Below are positions 9,681 through 23,509 of a stretch of 64,000 bases of DNA, piece by piece. Source of the stretch: Inia geoffrensis (lineage: Eukaryota > Chordata > Mammalia > Artiodactyla > Iniidae); NCBI GenBank assembly GCA_036417435.1, contig CM070914.1, positions 2,418,001-2,482,000 of the forward strand, given 5' to 3'. Below the pieces are notes generated by a model. The model did not search any database and had not been told where the DNA came from. It saw only the letters and a program-made list of their open reading frames with translations. Made by a program: the position numbers and the translations under genes. Within the stretch, counting starts at the first letter, position 1. Every line of letters starts with the position of its first letter.

Positions 9681-11065
9681 GTGCATCATGCGAACTGCCT
9701 CAACCAAGCAACGCACTTGGTATATGTGGGGCCGTCTAACTCTTCAAAAGTCTGCAGTGCCACGGGAAGAGCAGGCCTGAAATTGCAGTCATAACGCACG
9801 CTGACTCTCTCCTGGCGCCAGGGTGAGTTCAGGCAGGAGGTCGTACATGGAATGCGAAGCCCATGGTTTCTCTGAGTGCAGCTCAGACTAGGGTAATGGG
9901 TAAAATTTCGACGGCCTGAGGGACGTGCCAGAACGGTGTTCCTGAACCTCTGTGAGTACTGGGGTACTTAAGCTGCTCCAAAACAAAGTGCAGTGCGTTT
10001 CCCTACACTCAGCATACACAGAGTGGCTCCATAGGGCTACGGGACTGGATGTTGCTCAACAGACACAGGTGGGCCTGGGAGTACTTAGTGTACTGTACCT
10101 GGCAGTAACAGGATGCCCACATTAGCCTCCTAGGTGTCTGTAAAATCATACTGCCGTTTAAGATATGGAGAGCAGAGGTCACATGCTCATGGAAAGTGCT
10201 GGACACCTCCGTTCCTACAAGCAAATCAAAGCCTAACCTCCAGGCATGTGTTCATGCTGGGTGCGCATTAAGTGACGCAGCATGGTAAGATGCTGACTTT
10301 CTCCTGGAGCACAGTGACTTCACGTACGAGGTCTTCTAAGTATTCAAGGCAGAGTGTTTTCTCATGGCAGCTCACCCTCAGGGCCATGACAAAGACTTCC
10401 TGGGGACTTCGGACTCACCACAAATGTGGTCCTGACGGTGCTCCAGGACTCTGGAAATGTAGCAATCCTCCCGGGACATGCGGTGTGCAGCCCGTCACTC
10501 GGCACGTACAGAGGCCCTCTAATGTACAGACCAGTGGGCCTCCATGTGGTTCAGCCTTCCCACAGGGCTCTGGAGGTACTCAGTGAACTTGGAAGAAAAA
10601 TGATGCACAACCGAGGGCCCAGGAGTCCTCCAAAGGGTACTTCCTTTAAAATAAATCCCAACAGCGATGAAGAACTCATGGAGACAGTTGCATGCCTCCC
10701 TTTTTACACGACTACTCAGGGTCTAACGTGGAGACGTGTTCTCTCATTGTTTCACTTTAGTTCTAGAGACTGTCATGCTCACCACCACCGAGGCCATGGA
10801 AGCACCTTGTTTGGACAGAGCCAATTCATATTTTTCCCCGAAGCATTCTTACAGGGCTGAGAGGCCTGTCAACAGCAGAGAATGTCAGGTAGTTTCTAGG
10901 CAGCATGAATGGAGCCTTCAAATTGAGAAAACAAGTCTAGTTCCAGCAGGCCCCGATTTCCACGGGCACACTCATCCTACGTCCCTCGGGTTTCTAACAA
11001 GTCCAAAGGGAGACAAGGTTACCCAGTGTTTCCTTCCCTGAATCAACTTGTCGAAGTAGGGTTTT
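9681..11065 (+). repeat. Monomer 8, subfamily B (1,385 bp)
   Basis: B type throughout, with private CTCCATAGGGC (about 10,027) and an A-like AAGTCTAGTTCC tail variant. Partners at 6-monomer spacing: monomers 14 and 20. Confidence 0.97.
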
Positions 11066-12446
11066 GTGCATCATGCACACTGCCTCAACCAAGCAACGCA
11101 TTTGGTATGTGTGGGGCCGTCTAACTCTTCAAAAGTCTGCAGTGCCACGGGAAGAGCAGGCCTGAAATTGCAATCAGAACGCACGCTGACTCTCTCCTGG
11201 CGCCAGGGTGAGTTCAGGCAGGAGGTCGTACATGGAATGCAAAGCCGAAGGTTTCTCTGAGTGCAGCTCAGACTAGGGTAATGGGTACAATTTCGACGGC
11301 CTGAGGGACGTGCCAGAACGGTGTTCCTGAACCTCTGTGAGTGCTGGGGTACTTAACCTGCTCCCAAACAGTGTGCAGTGCGTTTCCCTACACTCAGCAT
11401 ACACAGACTGGCTCCAAAGGGCTACGGGACTGGATGTTGCTCAACAGACACAGGTGGGCCTGGGAGTACTAACTGTACCTGGCAGTAACTGGATGCCCAC
11501 ATGAACCTTCTAGGTGTCTGTAAAATCATACTGCTATTTAAGATATGCAGAGCAGAGGTCACATGCTCATGGAAAGTGCTGGACACCTCCGTTCCTACAA
11601 GCAAATCAAAGCCTAACCTTCAGGCATGTGTTTATGCTGGGTGCGCATTAAGTGACGAAGCATGGTAAAACGCTGACTTTCTCCTGGAGCACACTGACTT
11701 CACGTACGAGGTCTTCTACGTATTCAAGGCAGAGTGTTTTCTCATGGCAGCTCACCCTCAGGGCCATGACAAAGACTTCCTGGGGACATCGGACTCACCA
11801 GAAATGTGGTCCTGACGGTGCTCCAGGACTCTGGAAATGTAGCTCTCCTCTCGGGACATGCGGTGTGCAGCCCGTCACTCGGCACGTACACAGGCCCTCC
11901 GATGTACAGACCAGTGGGCCTCCATGTGGTTCAGCCTTCCAACAGGGCTCTGGAGGTACTCAGTGAACTTGGAGGAAAAATGATGCACAACCGAGGGCCC
12001 TAGGAGTCCTCCAAAGGGTCCTTCCTTTAAAATAAAACCCAACAGCGATGAAGAACTCATGGAGACAGTTGCATGCCTCCATTTTTCCACGGCTACTCAG
12101 GGTCTAACGTGGAGACGTGTTCTCTCATTGTTTCACTTTAGTTCTAGAGACTGTCATGCTCACCACCACCGAGGCCATGGAAGCACCTTGTTTGGACAGA
12201 GCCAATTCATATTTTTCCCCGAAGTATTCTTACAGGGCTGAGAGGCCTGTCAACAGCAGAGAATGTCAGGTAGTTTCTAGGCAGCATGAATGGAGCCTTC
12301 AAATTGAGAAAACAAGTCTAGTTCCAGCAGGCCCCGATTTCCACGGGCACACTCATCCTACGTCCCTCGGGTTTCTAACAAGTCCAAAGGGAGACAAGGT
12401 TACCCAGTGTTTTCTTCCCTGAATCAACTTGTCGAAGTAGGGTTTT
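11066..12446 (+). repeat. Monomer 9, subfamily A3/A1 (1,381 bp)
   Basis: A3 head marker ATGCAAAGCCGAAGG, shared with monomers 15, 17 and 21. Private CTCCCAAACAG (about 11,361). The 3' end has GAAGTATTC as in monomer 1. Followed by A2 and B, repeating the A-A2-B order. Confidence 0.96.
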
Positions 12447-13826
12447 GTGCATCATGCACACTGCCTCAACCAAGCAACGCATTTGGTATGTGTGGGGCCG
12501 TCTAACTCTTCAAAAGTCTGCAGTGCCACGGGAAGAGCAGGCCTGAAATTGCAATCAGAACGCACGCTGACTCTCTCCTGGCGCCAGGGTGAGTTCAGGC
12601 AGGAGGTCGTACATGGAATGCGAAGCCGAAGGTTTCTCTGAGTGCAGCTCAGACTAGGGTAATGGGTACAATTTCGACGGCCTGAGGGACGTGCCAGAAC
12701 GGTGTTCCTGAACCTCTGTGAGTGCTGGGGTACTTAACCTGCTCCAAAACAGTGTGCAGTGCGTTTCCCTACACTCAGCATACACAGACTGGCTCCAAAG
12801 GGCTACGGGACTGGATGTTGCTCAACAGACACAGGTGGGCCTGGGAGTACTAACTGTACCTGGCAGTAACTGGATGCCCACATGAACCTTCTAGGTGTCT
12901 GTAAAATCATACTGCTATTTAAGATATGCAGAGCAGAGGTCACATGCTCATGGAAAGTGCTGGACACCTCCGTTCCTACAAGCAAATCAAAGCCTAACCT
13001 TCAGGCATGTGTTTATGCTGGGTGCGCATTAAGTGACGAAGCATGGTAAAACGCTGACTTTCTCCTGGAGCACACTGACTTCACGTACGAGGTCTTCTAC
13101 GTATTCAAGGCAGAGTGTTTTCTCATGGCAGCTCACCCTCAGGGCCATGACAAACACTTCCTGGGGACATCGAACTCACCAGAAATGTGGCCCTGACGGT
13201 GCTCCAGGACTCGGGAAATGTAGCTCTCCTCTCGGGACATGCGGTGTGCAGCCCGTCACTCGGCACGTACACAGGTCCTCCGATGTACAGACCAGTGGGC
13301 CTCCATGTGGCTCAGCCTTCCCACAGGGCTCTAGAGGTACTCAGTGAACTTGGAGGAAAAATGATGCACAACCGATGGCCCAGGAATCCTCCAAAGGGTA
13401 CTTCCTTTAAAATAAATCCCAACAGCGATGAAGAACTCATGGAGACAGTTCCATGCCTCCCTTTTTCCACGGCTACTCAGGGTCTAACGTGGAGACGTGT
13501 TCTCTCATTGTTTCACTTTAGTTCTAGAGACTGTCATGCTCACCACCACCGAGGCCTTGGAAGCAACTTCTTTGGACAGAGCCAATTCATATTTTTCCCC
13601 GAAGCATTCTTACAGGGTTGAGAGGCCTGTCAACAGCAGAGAATGTCAGGTAGTTTCTAGGCAGCGTGAATGGAGCCTTCAAATTGGGAAAACAAGTCTA
13701 GTTCCAGCAGGCCCCGATTTCCACGTGCACACTCATCATATGTCCCTCGGGTTTCTAACAAGTCCAAAGGGAGACAAGGTTACCCAGTGTTTCCTTCCCT
13801 GAATCAACTTGTCGAAGTAGGGTTTT
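12447..13826 (+). repeat. Monomer 10, subfamily A2 (1,380 bp)
   Basis: A2 copy close to monomer 2. Private variants: ACAAACACTTCC, ATCGAACTCACC and GGGCTCTAGAGG (about 13,328), the last creating an extra XbaI site. Confidence 0.97.
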
Positions 13827-15211
13827 GTGCATCATGCGAACTGCCTCAACCAAGCAACGCACTTGGTATATGTGGGGCCGTCTAACTCTTCAAAAGTCTG
13901 CAGTGCCACGGGAAGAGCAGGCCTGAAATTGCAGTCATAACGCACGCTGACTCTCTCCTGGCGCCAGGGTGAGTTCAGGCAGGAGGTCGTACATGGAATG
14001 CGAAGCCCATGGTTTCTCTGAGTGCAGCTCAGACTAGGGTAATGGGTAAAATTTCGACGGCCTGAGGGACGTGCCAGAACGGTGTTCCTGAACCTCTGTG
14101 AGTACTGGGGTACTTAAGCTGCTCCAAAACAAAGTGCAGTGCGTTTCCCTACACTCAGCATACACAGAGTGGCTCCAAAGGGCTACGGGACTGGATGTTG
14201 CTCAACAGACACAGGTGGGCCTGGGAGTACTTAGTGTACTGTACCTGGCAGTAACAGGATGCCCACATTAGCCTCCTAGGTGTCTGTAAAATCATACTGC
14301 CGTTTAAGATATGGAGAGCAGAGGTCACATGCTCATGGAAAGTGCTGGACACCTCCGTTCCTACAAGCAAATCAAAGCCTAACCTCCAGGCATGTGTTCA
14401 TGCTGGGTGCGCATTAAGTGACGCAGCATGGTAAGATGCTGACTTTCTCCTGGAGCACAGTGACTTCACGTACGAGGTCTTCTAAGTATTCAAGGCAGAG
14501 TGTTTTCTCATGGCAGCTCACCCTCAGGGCCATGACAAAGACTTCCTGGGGACTTCGGACTCACCACAAATGTGGTCCTGACGGTGCTCCAGGACTCTGG
14601 AAATGTAGCAATCCTCCCGGGACATGCGGTGTGCAGCCCGTCACTCGGCACGTACAGAGGCCCTCTAATGTACAGACCAGTGGGCCTCCATGTGGTTCAG
14701 CCTTCCCACAGGGCTCTGGAGGTACTCAGTGAACTTGGAAGAAAAATGATGCACAACCGAGGGCCCAGGAGTCCTCCAAAGGGTACTTCCTTTAAAATAA
14801 ATCCCAACAGCGATGAAGAACTCATGGAGACAGTTGCATGCCTCCCTTTTTACACGACTACTCAGGGTCTAACGTGGAGACGTGTTCTCTCATTGTTTCA
14901 CTTTAGTTCTAGAGACTGTCATGCTCACCACCACCGAGGCCATGGAAGCACCTTGTTTGGACAGAGCCAATTCATATTTTTCCCCGAAGCATTCTTACAG
15001 GGCTGAGAGGCCTGTCAACAGCAGAGAATGTCAGGTAGTTTCTAGGCAGCATGAATGGAGCCTTCAAATTGAGAAAACAAGTATAGTTCCAGCAGGCCCC
15101 GATTTCCACGGGCACACTCATCCTACGTCCCTCGGGTTTCTAACAAGTCCAAAGGGAGACAAGGTTACCCAGTGTTTCCTTCCCTGAATCAACTTGTCGA
15201 AGTAGGGTTTT
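13827..15211 (+). repeat. Monomer 11, subfamily B (1,385 bp)
   Basis: Typical B copy with the AAGTATAGTTCC tail. Its 3' three-quarters match monomer 5 at 8,297 bp, but its head is B rather than A2. Confidence 0.97.
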
Positions 15212-16596
15212 GTGCATCATGCGAACTGCCTCAACCAAGCAACGCACTTGGTATATGTGGGGCCGTCTAACTCTTCAAAAGTCTGCAGTGCCACGGGAAG
15301 AGCAGGCCTGAAATTGCAGTCATAACGCACGCTGACTCTCTCCTGGCGCCAGGGTGAGTTCAGGCAGGAGGTCGTACATGGAATGCGAAGCCCATGGTTT
15401 CTCTGAGTGCAGCTCAGACTAGGGTAATGGGTAAAATTTCGACGGCCTGAGGGACGTGCCAGAACGGTGTTCCTGAACCTCTGTGAGTACTGGGGTACTT
15501 AAGCTGCTCCAAAACAAAGTGCAGTGCGTTTCCCTACACTCAGCATACACAGAGTGGCTCCAAAGGGCTACGGGACTGGATGTTGCTCAACAGACACAGG
15601 TGGGCCTGGGAGTACTTAGTGTACTGTACCTGGCAGTAACAGGATGCCCACATTAGCCTCCTAGGTGTCTGTAAAATCATACTGCCGTTTAAGATATGGA
15701 GAGCAGAGGTCACATGCTCATGGAAAGTGCTGGACACCTCCGTTCCTACAAGCAAATCAAAGCCTAACCTCCAGGCATGTGTTCATGCTGGGTGCGCATT
15801 AAGTGACGCAGCATGGTAAGATGCTGACTTTCTCCTGGAGCACAGTGACTTCACGTACGAGGTCTTCTAAGTATTCAAGGCAGAGTGTTTTCTCATGGCA
15901 GCTCACCCTCAGGGCCATGACAAAGACTTCCTGGGGACTTCGGACTCACCACAAATGTGGTCCTGACGGTGCTCCAGGACTCTGGAAATGTAGCAATCCT
16001 CCCGGGACATGCGGTGTGCAGCCCGTCACTCGGCACGTACAGAGGCCCTCTAATGTACAGACCAGTGGGCCTCCATGTGGTTCAGCCTTCCCACAGGGCT
16101 CTGGAGGTACTCAGTGAACTTGGAAGAAAAATGATGCACAACCGAGGGCCCAGGAGTCCTCCAAAGGGTACTTCCTTTAAAATAAATCCCAACAGCGATG
16201 AAGAACTCATGGAGACAGTTGCATGCCTCCCTTTTTACACGACTACTCAGGGTCTAACGTGGAGACGTGTTCTCTCATTGTTTCACTTTAGTTCTAGAGA
16301 CTGTCATGCTCACCACCACCGAGGCCATGGAAGCACCTTGTTTGGACAGAGCCAATTCATATTTTTCCCCGAAGCATTCTTACAGGGCTGAGAGGCCTGT
16401 CAACAGCAGAGAATGTCAGGTAGTTTCTTGGCAGCATGAATGGAGCCTTCAAATTGAGAAAACAAGTATAGTTCCAGCAGGCCCCGATTTCCACGGGCAC
16501 ACTCATCCTACGTCCCTCGGGTTTCTAACAAGTCCAAAGGGAGACAAGGTTACCCAGTGTTTCCTTCCCTGAATCAACTTGTCGAAGTAGGGTTTT
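15212..16596 (+). repeat. Monomer 12, subfamily B (1,385 bp)
   Basis: Typical B copy, the second of two adjacent B monomers. Private TTTCTTGGCAGC (about 16,425). Partner of monomer 6 at 8,297 bp. Confidence 0.97.
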
Positions 16597-17977
16597 GTGC
16601 ATCATGCGAACTGCCTCAACCAAGCAACGCACTTGGTATATGTGGGGCCGTCTAACTCTTCAAAAGTCTGCAGTGCCACGGGAAGAGCAGGCCTGAAATT
16701 GCAGTCATAACGCACGCTGACTCTCTCCTGGCGCCAGGGTGAGTTCAGGCAGGAGGTCGTACATGGAATGCGAAGCCCATGGTTTCTCTGAGTGCAGCTC
16801 AGACTAGGGTAATGGGTACAATTTCGACGGCCTGAGGGACGTTCCAGAACGGTGTTCCTGAACCTCTGTGACTGCTAGGGTACTTAAGCTGCTGCAAAAC
16901 AGTGTGCAGTGCGTTTCCCTACACTCAGCATACACAGACTGGCTCCAAAGGGCTACGGGACTGGATGTTGCTCAACAGACACAGGTGGGCCTGGGAGTAC
17001 TAACTGTACCTGGCAGTAACTGGATGCCCACATGAACCTTCTAGGTGTCTGTAAAATCATACTGCTATTTAAGATATGCAGAGCAGAGGTCACATGCTCA
17101 TGGAAAGTGCTGGACACCTCCGTTCCTACAAGCAAATCAAAGCCTAACCTTCAGGCATGTGTTTATGCTGGGTGCGCATTAAGTGACGAAGCATGGTAAA
17201 ACGCTGACTTTCTCCTGGAGCACACTGACTTCACGTACGAGGTCTTCTACGTATTCAAGGCAGAGTGTTTTCTCATGGCAGCTCACCCTCAGGGCCATGA
17301 CAAAGACTTCCTGGGGACATCGGACTCACCAGAAATGTGGTCCTGACGGTGCTCCAGGACTCTGGAAATGTAGCTCTCCTCTCGGGACATGCGGTGTGCA
17401 GCCCGTCACTCGGCACGTACACAGGCCCTCCGATGTACAGACCAGTGGGCCTCCATGTGGTTCAGCCTTCCAACAGGGCTCTGGAGGTACTCAGTGAACT
17501 TGTAGGAAAAATGATGCACAACCGAGGGCCCTAGGAGTCCTCCAAAGGGTCCTTCCTTTAAAATAAAACCCAACAGCGATGAAGAACTCATGGAGACAGT
17601 TGCATGCCTCCATTTTTCCACGGCTACTCAGGGTCTAACGTGGAGACGTGTTCTCTCATTGTTTCACTTTAGTTCTAGAGACTGTCATGCTCACCACCAC
17701 CGAGGCCATGGAAGCACCTTGTTTGGACAGAGCCAATTCATATTTTTCCCCGAAGCATTCTTACAGGGTTGAGAGGCCTGTCAACAGCAGAGAATGTCAG
17801 GTAATTTCTAGGCAGCGTGAATGGAGCCTTCAAATTGGGAAAACAAGTCTAGTTCCAGCAGGCCCCGATTTCCACGTGCACACTCATCATATGTCCCTCG
17901 GGTTTCTAACAAGTCCAAAGGGAGACAAGGTTACCCAGTGTTTCCTTCCCTGAATCAACTTGTCGAAGTAGGGTTTT
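16597..17977 (+). repeat. Monomer 13, B-to-A1* hybrid (1,381 bp)
   Basis: B head (GCGAACTG, TCATAACGC, CCCATGG to about 16,780), then A1 from GGGTACAATTTCG (16,819) with GACGTTCCAG and GCTGCTGC. Carries AACTTGTAGG like monomers 7 and 19. Private CAGGTAATTTC. Confidence 0.95.
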
Positions 17978-19362
17978 GTGCATCATGCGAACTGCCTCAA
18001 CCAAGCAACGCACTTGGTATATGTGGGGTCGTCTAACTCTTCAAAAGTCTGCAGTGCCACGGGAAGAGCAGGCCTGAAATTGCAGTCATAACGCACGCTG
18101 ACTCTCTCCTGGCGCCAGGGTGAGTTCAGGCAGGAGGTCGTACATGGAATGCGAAGCCCATGGTTTCTCTGAGTGCAGCTCAGACTAGGGTAATGGGTAA
18201 AATTTCGACGGCCTGAGGGACGTGCCAGAACGGTGTTCCTGAACCTCTGTGAGTACTGGGGTACTTAAGCTGCTCCAAAACAAAGTGCAGTGCGTTTCCC
18301 TACACTCAGCATACACAGAGTGGCTCCAAAGGGCTACGGGACTGGATGTTGCTCAACAGACACAGGTGGGCCTGGGAGTACTTAGTGTACTGTACCTGGC
18401 AGTAACAGGATGCCCACATTAGCCTCCTAGGTGTCTGTAAAATCATACTGCCGTTTAAGATATGGAGAGCAGAGGTCACATGCTCATGGAAAGTGCTGGA
18501 CACCTCCGTTCCTACAAGCAAATCAAAGCCTAACCTCCAGGCATGTGTTCATGCTGGGTGCGCATTAAGTGACGCAGCATGGTAAGATGCTGACTTTCTC
18601 CTGGAGCACAGTGACTTCACGTACGAGGTCTTCTAAGTATTCAAGGCAGAGTGTTTTCTCATGGCAGCTCACCCTCAGGGCCATGACAAAGACTTCCTGG
18701 GGACTTCGGACTCACCACAAATGTGGTCCTGACGGTGCTCCAGGACTCTGGAAATGTAGCAATCCTCCCGGGACATGCGGTGTGCAGCCCGTCACTCGGC
18801 ACGTACAGAGGCCCTCTAATGTACAGACCAGTGGGCCTCCATGTGGTTCAGCCTTCCCACAGGGCTCTGGAGGTACTCAGTGAACTTGGAAGAAAAATGA
18901 TGCACAACCGAGGGCCCAGGAGTCCTCCAAAGGGTACTTCCTTTAAAATAAATCCCAACAGCGATGAAGAACTCATGGAGACAGTTGCATGCCTCCCTTT
19001 TTACACGACTACTCAGGGTCTAACGTGGAGACGTGTTCTCTCATTGTTTCACTTTAGTTCTAGAGACTGTCATGCTCACCACCACCGAGGCCATGGAAGC
19101 ACCTTGTTTGGACAGAGCCAATTCATATTTTTCCCCGAAGCATTCTTACAGGGCTGAGAGGCCTGTCAACAGCAGAGAATGTCAGGTAGTTTCTAGGCAG
19201 CATGAATGGAGCCTTCAAATTGAGAAAACAAGTCTAGTTCCAGCAGGCCCCGATTTCCACGGGCACACTCATCCTACGTCCCTCGGGTTTCTAACAAGTC
19301 CAAAGGGAGACAAGGTTACCCAGTGTTTCCTTCCCTGAATCAACTTGTCGAAGTAGGGTTTT
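17978..19362 (+). repeat. Monomer 14, subfamily B (1,385 bp)
   Basis: B type, partner of monomer 8 at 8,297 bp and sharing its AAGTCTAGTTCC tail. Private GGGGTCGTC (about 18,026). Confidence 0.97.
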
Positions 19363-20743
19363 GTGCATCATGCACACTGCCTCAACCAAGCAACGCATTT
19401 GGTATGTGTGGGGCCGTCTAACTCTTCAAAAGTCTGCAGTGCCACGGGAAGAGCAGGCCTGAAATTGCAATCAGAACGCACGCTGACTCTCTCCTGGCGC
19501 CAGGGTGAGTTCAGGCAGGAGGTCGTACATGGAATGCAAAGCCGAAGGTTTCTCTGAGTGCAGCTCAGACTAGGGTAATGGGTACAATTTCGACGGCCTG
19601 AGGGACGTGCCAGAACGGTGTTCCTGAACCTCTGTGAGTGCTGGGGTACTTAAGCTGCTGCAAAACAGTGTGCAGTGCGTTTCCCTACACTCAGCATACA
19701 CAGACTGGCTCCAAAGGGCTACGGGACTGGATGTTGCTCAACAGACACAGGTGGGCCTGGGAGTACTAACTGTACCTGGCAGTAACTGGATGCCCACATG
19801 AACCTTCTAGGTGTCTGTAAAATCATACTGCTATTTAAGATATGCAGAGCAGAGGTCACATGCTCATGGAAAGTGCTGGACACCTCCGTTCCTACAAGCA
19901 AATCAAAGCCTAACCTTCAGGCATGTGTTTATGCTGGGTGCGCATTAAGTGACGAAGCATGGTAAAACGCTGACTTTCTCCTGGAGCACACTGACTTCAC
20001 GTACGAGGTCTTCTACGTATTCAAGGCAGAGTGTTTTCTCATGGCAGCTCACCCTCAGGGCCATGACAAAGACTTCCTGGGGACATCGGACTCACCAGAA
20101 ATGTGGTCCTGACGGTGCTCCAGGACTCTGGAAATGTAGCTCTCCTCTCGGGACATGCGGTGTGCAGCCCGTCACTCGGCACGTACACAGGCCCTCCGAT
20201 GTACAGACCAGTGGGCCTCCATGTGGTTCAGCCTTCCAACAGGGCTCTGGAGGTACTCAGTGAACTTGGAGGAAAAATGATGCACAACCGAGGGCCCTAG
20301 GAGTCCTCCAAAGGGTCCTTCCTTTAAAATAAAACCCAACAGCGATGAAGAACTCATGGAGACAGTTGCATGCCTCCATTTTTACACGGCTACTCAGGGT
20401 CTAACGTGGAGACGTGTTCTCTCATTGTTTCACTTTAGTTCTAGAGACTTTCATGCTAACCACCACCGAGGCCATGGAAGCACCTTGTTTGGACAGAGCC
20501 AATTCATATTTTTCCCCGAAGCATTCTTACAGGGCTGAGAGGCCTGTCAACAGCAGAGAATGTCAGGTAGTTTCTAGGCAGCATGAATGGAGCCTTCAAA
20601 TTGAGAAAACAAGTCTAGTTCCAGCAGGCCCCGATTTCCACGGGCACACTCATCCTACGTCCCTCGGGTTTCTAACAAGTCCAAAGGGAGACAAGGTTAC
20701 CCAGTGTTTCCTTCCCTGAATCAACTTGTCGAAGTAGGGTTTT
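19363..20743 (+). repeat. Monomer 15, subfamily A3 (1,381 bp)
   Basis: A3 markers: ATGCAAAGCCGAAGG, TTTTTACACGGC, and the pair GACTTTCATGC plus GCTAACCACC (about 20,447), shared with 17 and 21. Differs from 17 by an A1-like GCTGCTGCAAAACAG. Confidence 0.96.
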
Positions 20744-22128
20744 GTGCATCATGCACACTGCCTCAACCAATCAACTCACTTGGTATGTGTGGGGCCGTCT
20801 AACTCTTCAAAAGTCTGCAGTGCCACGGGAAGAGCAGGCCTGAAATTGCAGTCAGAACGCACGCTGACTCTCTCCTGGCGCCAGGGTGAGTTCAGGCAGG
20901 AGGTCGTACATGGAATGCGAAGCCCATGGTTTCTCTGAGTGCAGCTCAGACTAGGGTAATGGGTAAAATTTCGACGGCCTGAGGGACGTGCCAGAACGGT
21001 GTTCCTGAACCTCTGTGAGTACTGGGGTACTTAAGCTGCTCCAAAACAAAGTGCAGTGCGTTTCCCTACACTCAGCATACACAGAGTGGCTCCAAAGGGC
21101 TACGGGACTGGATGTTGCTCAACAGACACAGGTGGGCCTGGGAGTACTTAGTGTACTGTACCTGGCAGTAACAGGATGCCCACATTAGCCTCCTAGGTGT
21201 CTGTAAAATCATACTGCCGTTTAAGATATGGAGAGCAGAGGTCACATGCTCATGGAAAGTGCTGGACACCTCCGTTCCTACAAGCAAATCAAAGCCTAAC
21301 CTCCAGGCATGTGTTCATGCTGGGTGCGCATTAAGTGACGCAGCATGGTAAGATGCTGACTTTCTCCTGGAGCACAGTGACTTCACGTACGAGGTCTTCT
21401 AAGTATTCAAGGCAGAGTGTTTTCTCATGGCAGCTCACCCTCAGGGCCATGACAAAGACTTCCTGGGGACTTCGGACTCACCACAAATGTGGTCCTGACG
21501 GTGCTCCAGGACTCTGGAAATGTAGCAATCCTCCCGGGACATGCGGTGTGCAGCCCGTCACTCGGCACGTACAGAGGCCCTCTAATGTACAGACCAGTGG
21601 GCCTCCATGTGGTTCAGCCTTCCCACAGGGCTCTGGAGGTACTCAGTGAACTTGGAAGAAAAATGATGCACAACCGAGGGCCCAGGAGTCCTCCAAAGGG
21701 TACTTCCTTTAAAATAAATCCCAACAGCGATGAAGAACTCATGGAGACAGTTGCATGCCTCCCTTTTTACACGACTACTCAGGGTCTAACGTGGAGACGT
21801 GTTCTCTCATTGTTTCACTTTAGTTCTAGAGACTGTCATGCTCACCACCACCGAGGCCATGGAAGCACCTTGTTTGGACAGAGCCAATTCATATTTTTCC
21901 CCGAAGCATTCTTACAGGGCTGAGAGGCCTGTCAACAGCAGAGAATGTCAGGTAGTTTCTAGGCAGCATGAATGGAGCCTTCAAATTGAGAAAACAAGTC
22001 TAGTTCCAGCAGGCCCCGATTTCCACGGGCACACTCATCCTACGTCCCTCGGGTTTCTAACAAGTCCAAAGGGAGACAAGGTTACCCAGTGTTTCCTTCC
22101 CTGAATCAACTTGTCGAAGTAGGGTTTT
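20744..22128 (+). repeat. Monomer 16, C-to-B hybrid (1,385 bp)
   Basis: C-like head (AATCAACTCACTTGG, GCAGTCAGAACGC), then B type from AGGTCGTAC (about 20,912) and CCCATGG, with the rest of the body B. Switch estimated within 20,855-20,913. Confidence 0.93.
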
Positions 22129-23509
22129 GTGCATCATGCACACTGCCTCAACCAAGCAACGCATTTGGTATGTGTGGGGCCGTCTAACTCTTCAAAAGTC
22201 TGCAGTGCCACGGGAAGAGCAGGCCTGAAATTGCAATCAGAACGCACGCTGACTCTCTCCTGGCGCCAGGGTGAGTTCAGGCAGGAGGTCGTACATGGAA
22301 TGCAAAGCCGAAGGTTTCTCTGAGTGCAGCTCAGACTAGGGTAATGGGTACAATTTCGACGGCCTGAGGGACGTGCCAGAACGGTGTTCCTGAACCTCTG
22401 TGAGTGCTGGGGTACTTAACCTGCTCCAAAACAGTGTGCAGTGCGTTTCCCTACACTCAGCATACACAGACTGGCTCCAAAGGGCTACGGGACTGGATGT
22501 TGCTCAACAGACACAGGTGGGCCTGGGAGTACTAACTGTACCTGGCAGTAACTGGATGCCCACATGAACCTTCTAGGTGTCTGTAAAATCATACTGCTAT
22601 TTAAGATATGCAGAGCAGAGGTCACATGCTCATGGAAAGTGCTGGACACCTCCGTTCCTACAAGCAAATCAAAGCCTAACCTTCAGGCATGTGTTTATGC
22701 TGGGTGCGCATTAAGTGACGAAGCATGGTAAAACGCTGACTTTCTCCTGGAGCACACTGACTTCACGTACGAGGTCTTCTACGTATTCAAGGCAGAGTGT
22801 TTTCTCATGGCAGCTCACCCTCAGGGCCATGACAAAGACTTCCTGGGGACATCGGACTCACCAGAAATGTGGTCCTGACGGTGCTCCAGGACTCTGGAAA
22901 TGTAGCTCTCCTCTCGGGACATGCGGTGTGCAGCCCGTCACTCGGCACGTACACAGGCCCTCCGATGTACAGACCAGTGGGCCTCCATGTGGTTCAGCCT
23001 TCCAACAGGGCTCTGGAGGTACTCAGTGAACTTGGAGGAAAAATGATGCACAACCGAGGGCCCTAGGAGTCCTCCAAAGGGTCCTTCCTTTAAAATAAAA
23101 CCCAACAGCGATGAAGAACTCATGGAGACAGTTGCATGCCTCCATTTTTACACGGCTACTCAGGGTCTAACGTGGAGACGTGTTCTCTCATTGTTTCACT
23201 TTAGTTCTAGAGACTTTCATGCTAACCACCACCGAGGCCATGGAAGCACCTTGTTTGGACAGAGCCAATTCATATTTTTCCCCGAAGCATTCTTACAGGG
23301 CTGAGAGGCCTGTCAACAGCAGAGAATGTCAGGTAGTTTCTAGGCAGCATGAATGGAGCCTTCAAATTGAGAAAACAAGTCTAGTTCCAGCAGGCCCCGA
23401 TTTCCACGGGCACACTCATCCTACGTCCCTCGGGTTTCTAACAAGTCCAAAGGGAGACAAGGTTACCCAGTGTTTCCTTCCCTGAATCAAATTGTCGAAG
23501 TAGGGTTTT
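22129..23509 (+). repeat. Monomer 17, subfamily A3 (1,381 bp)
   Basis: A3 copy carrying GACTTTCATGCTAACC. Followed by a C monomer, a pair that recurs as monomers 21-22 (5,526 bp away). Ends with AATCAAATTGTCG (about 23,485), also present at the end of monomer 21. Confidence 0.97.
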
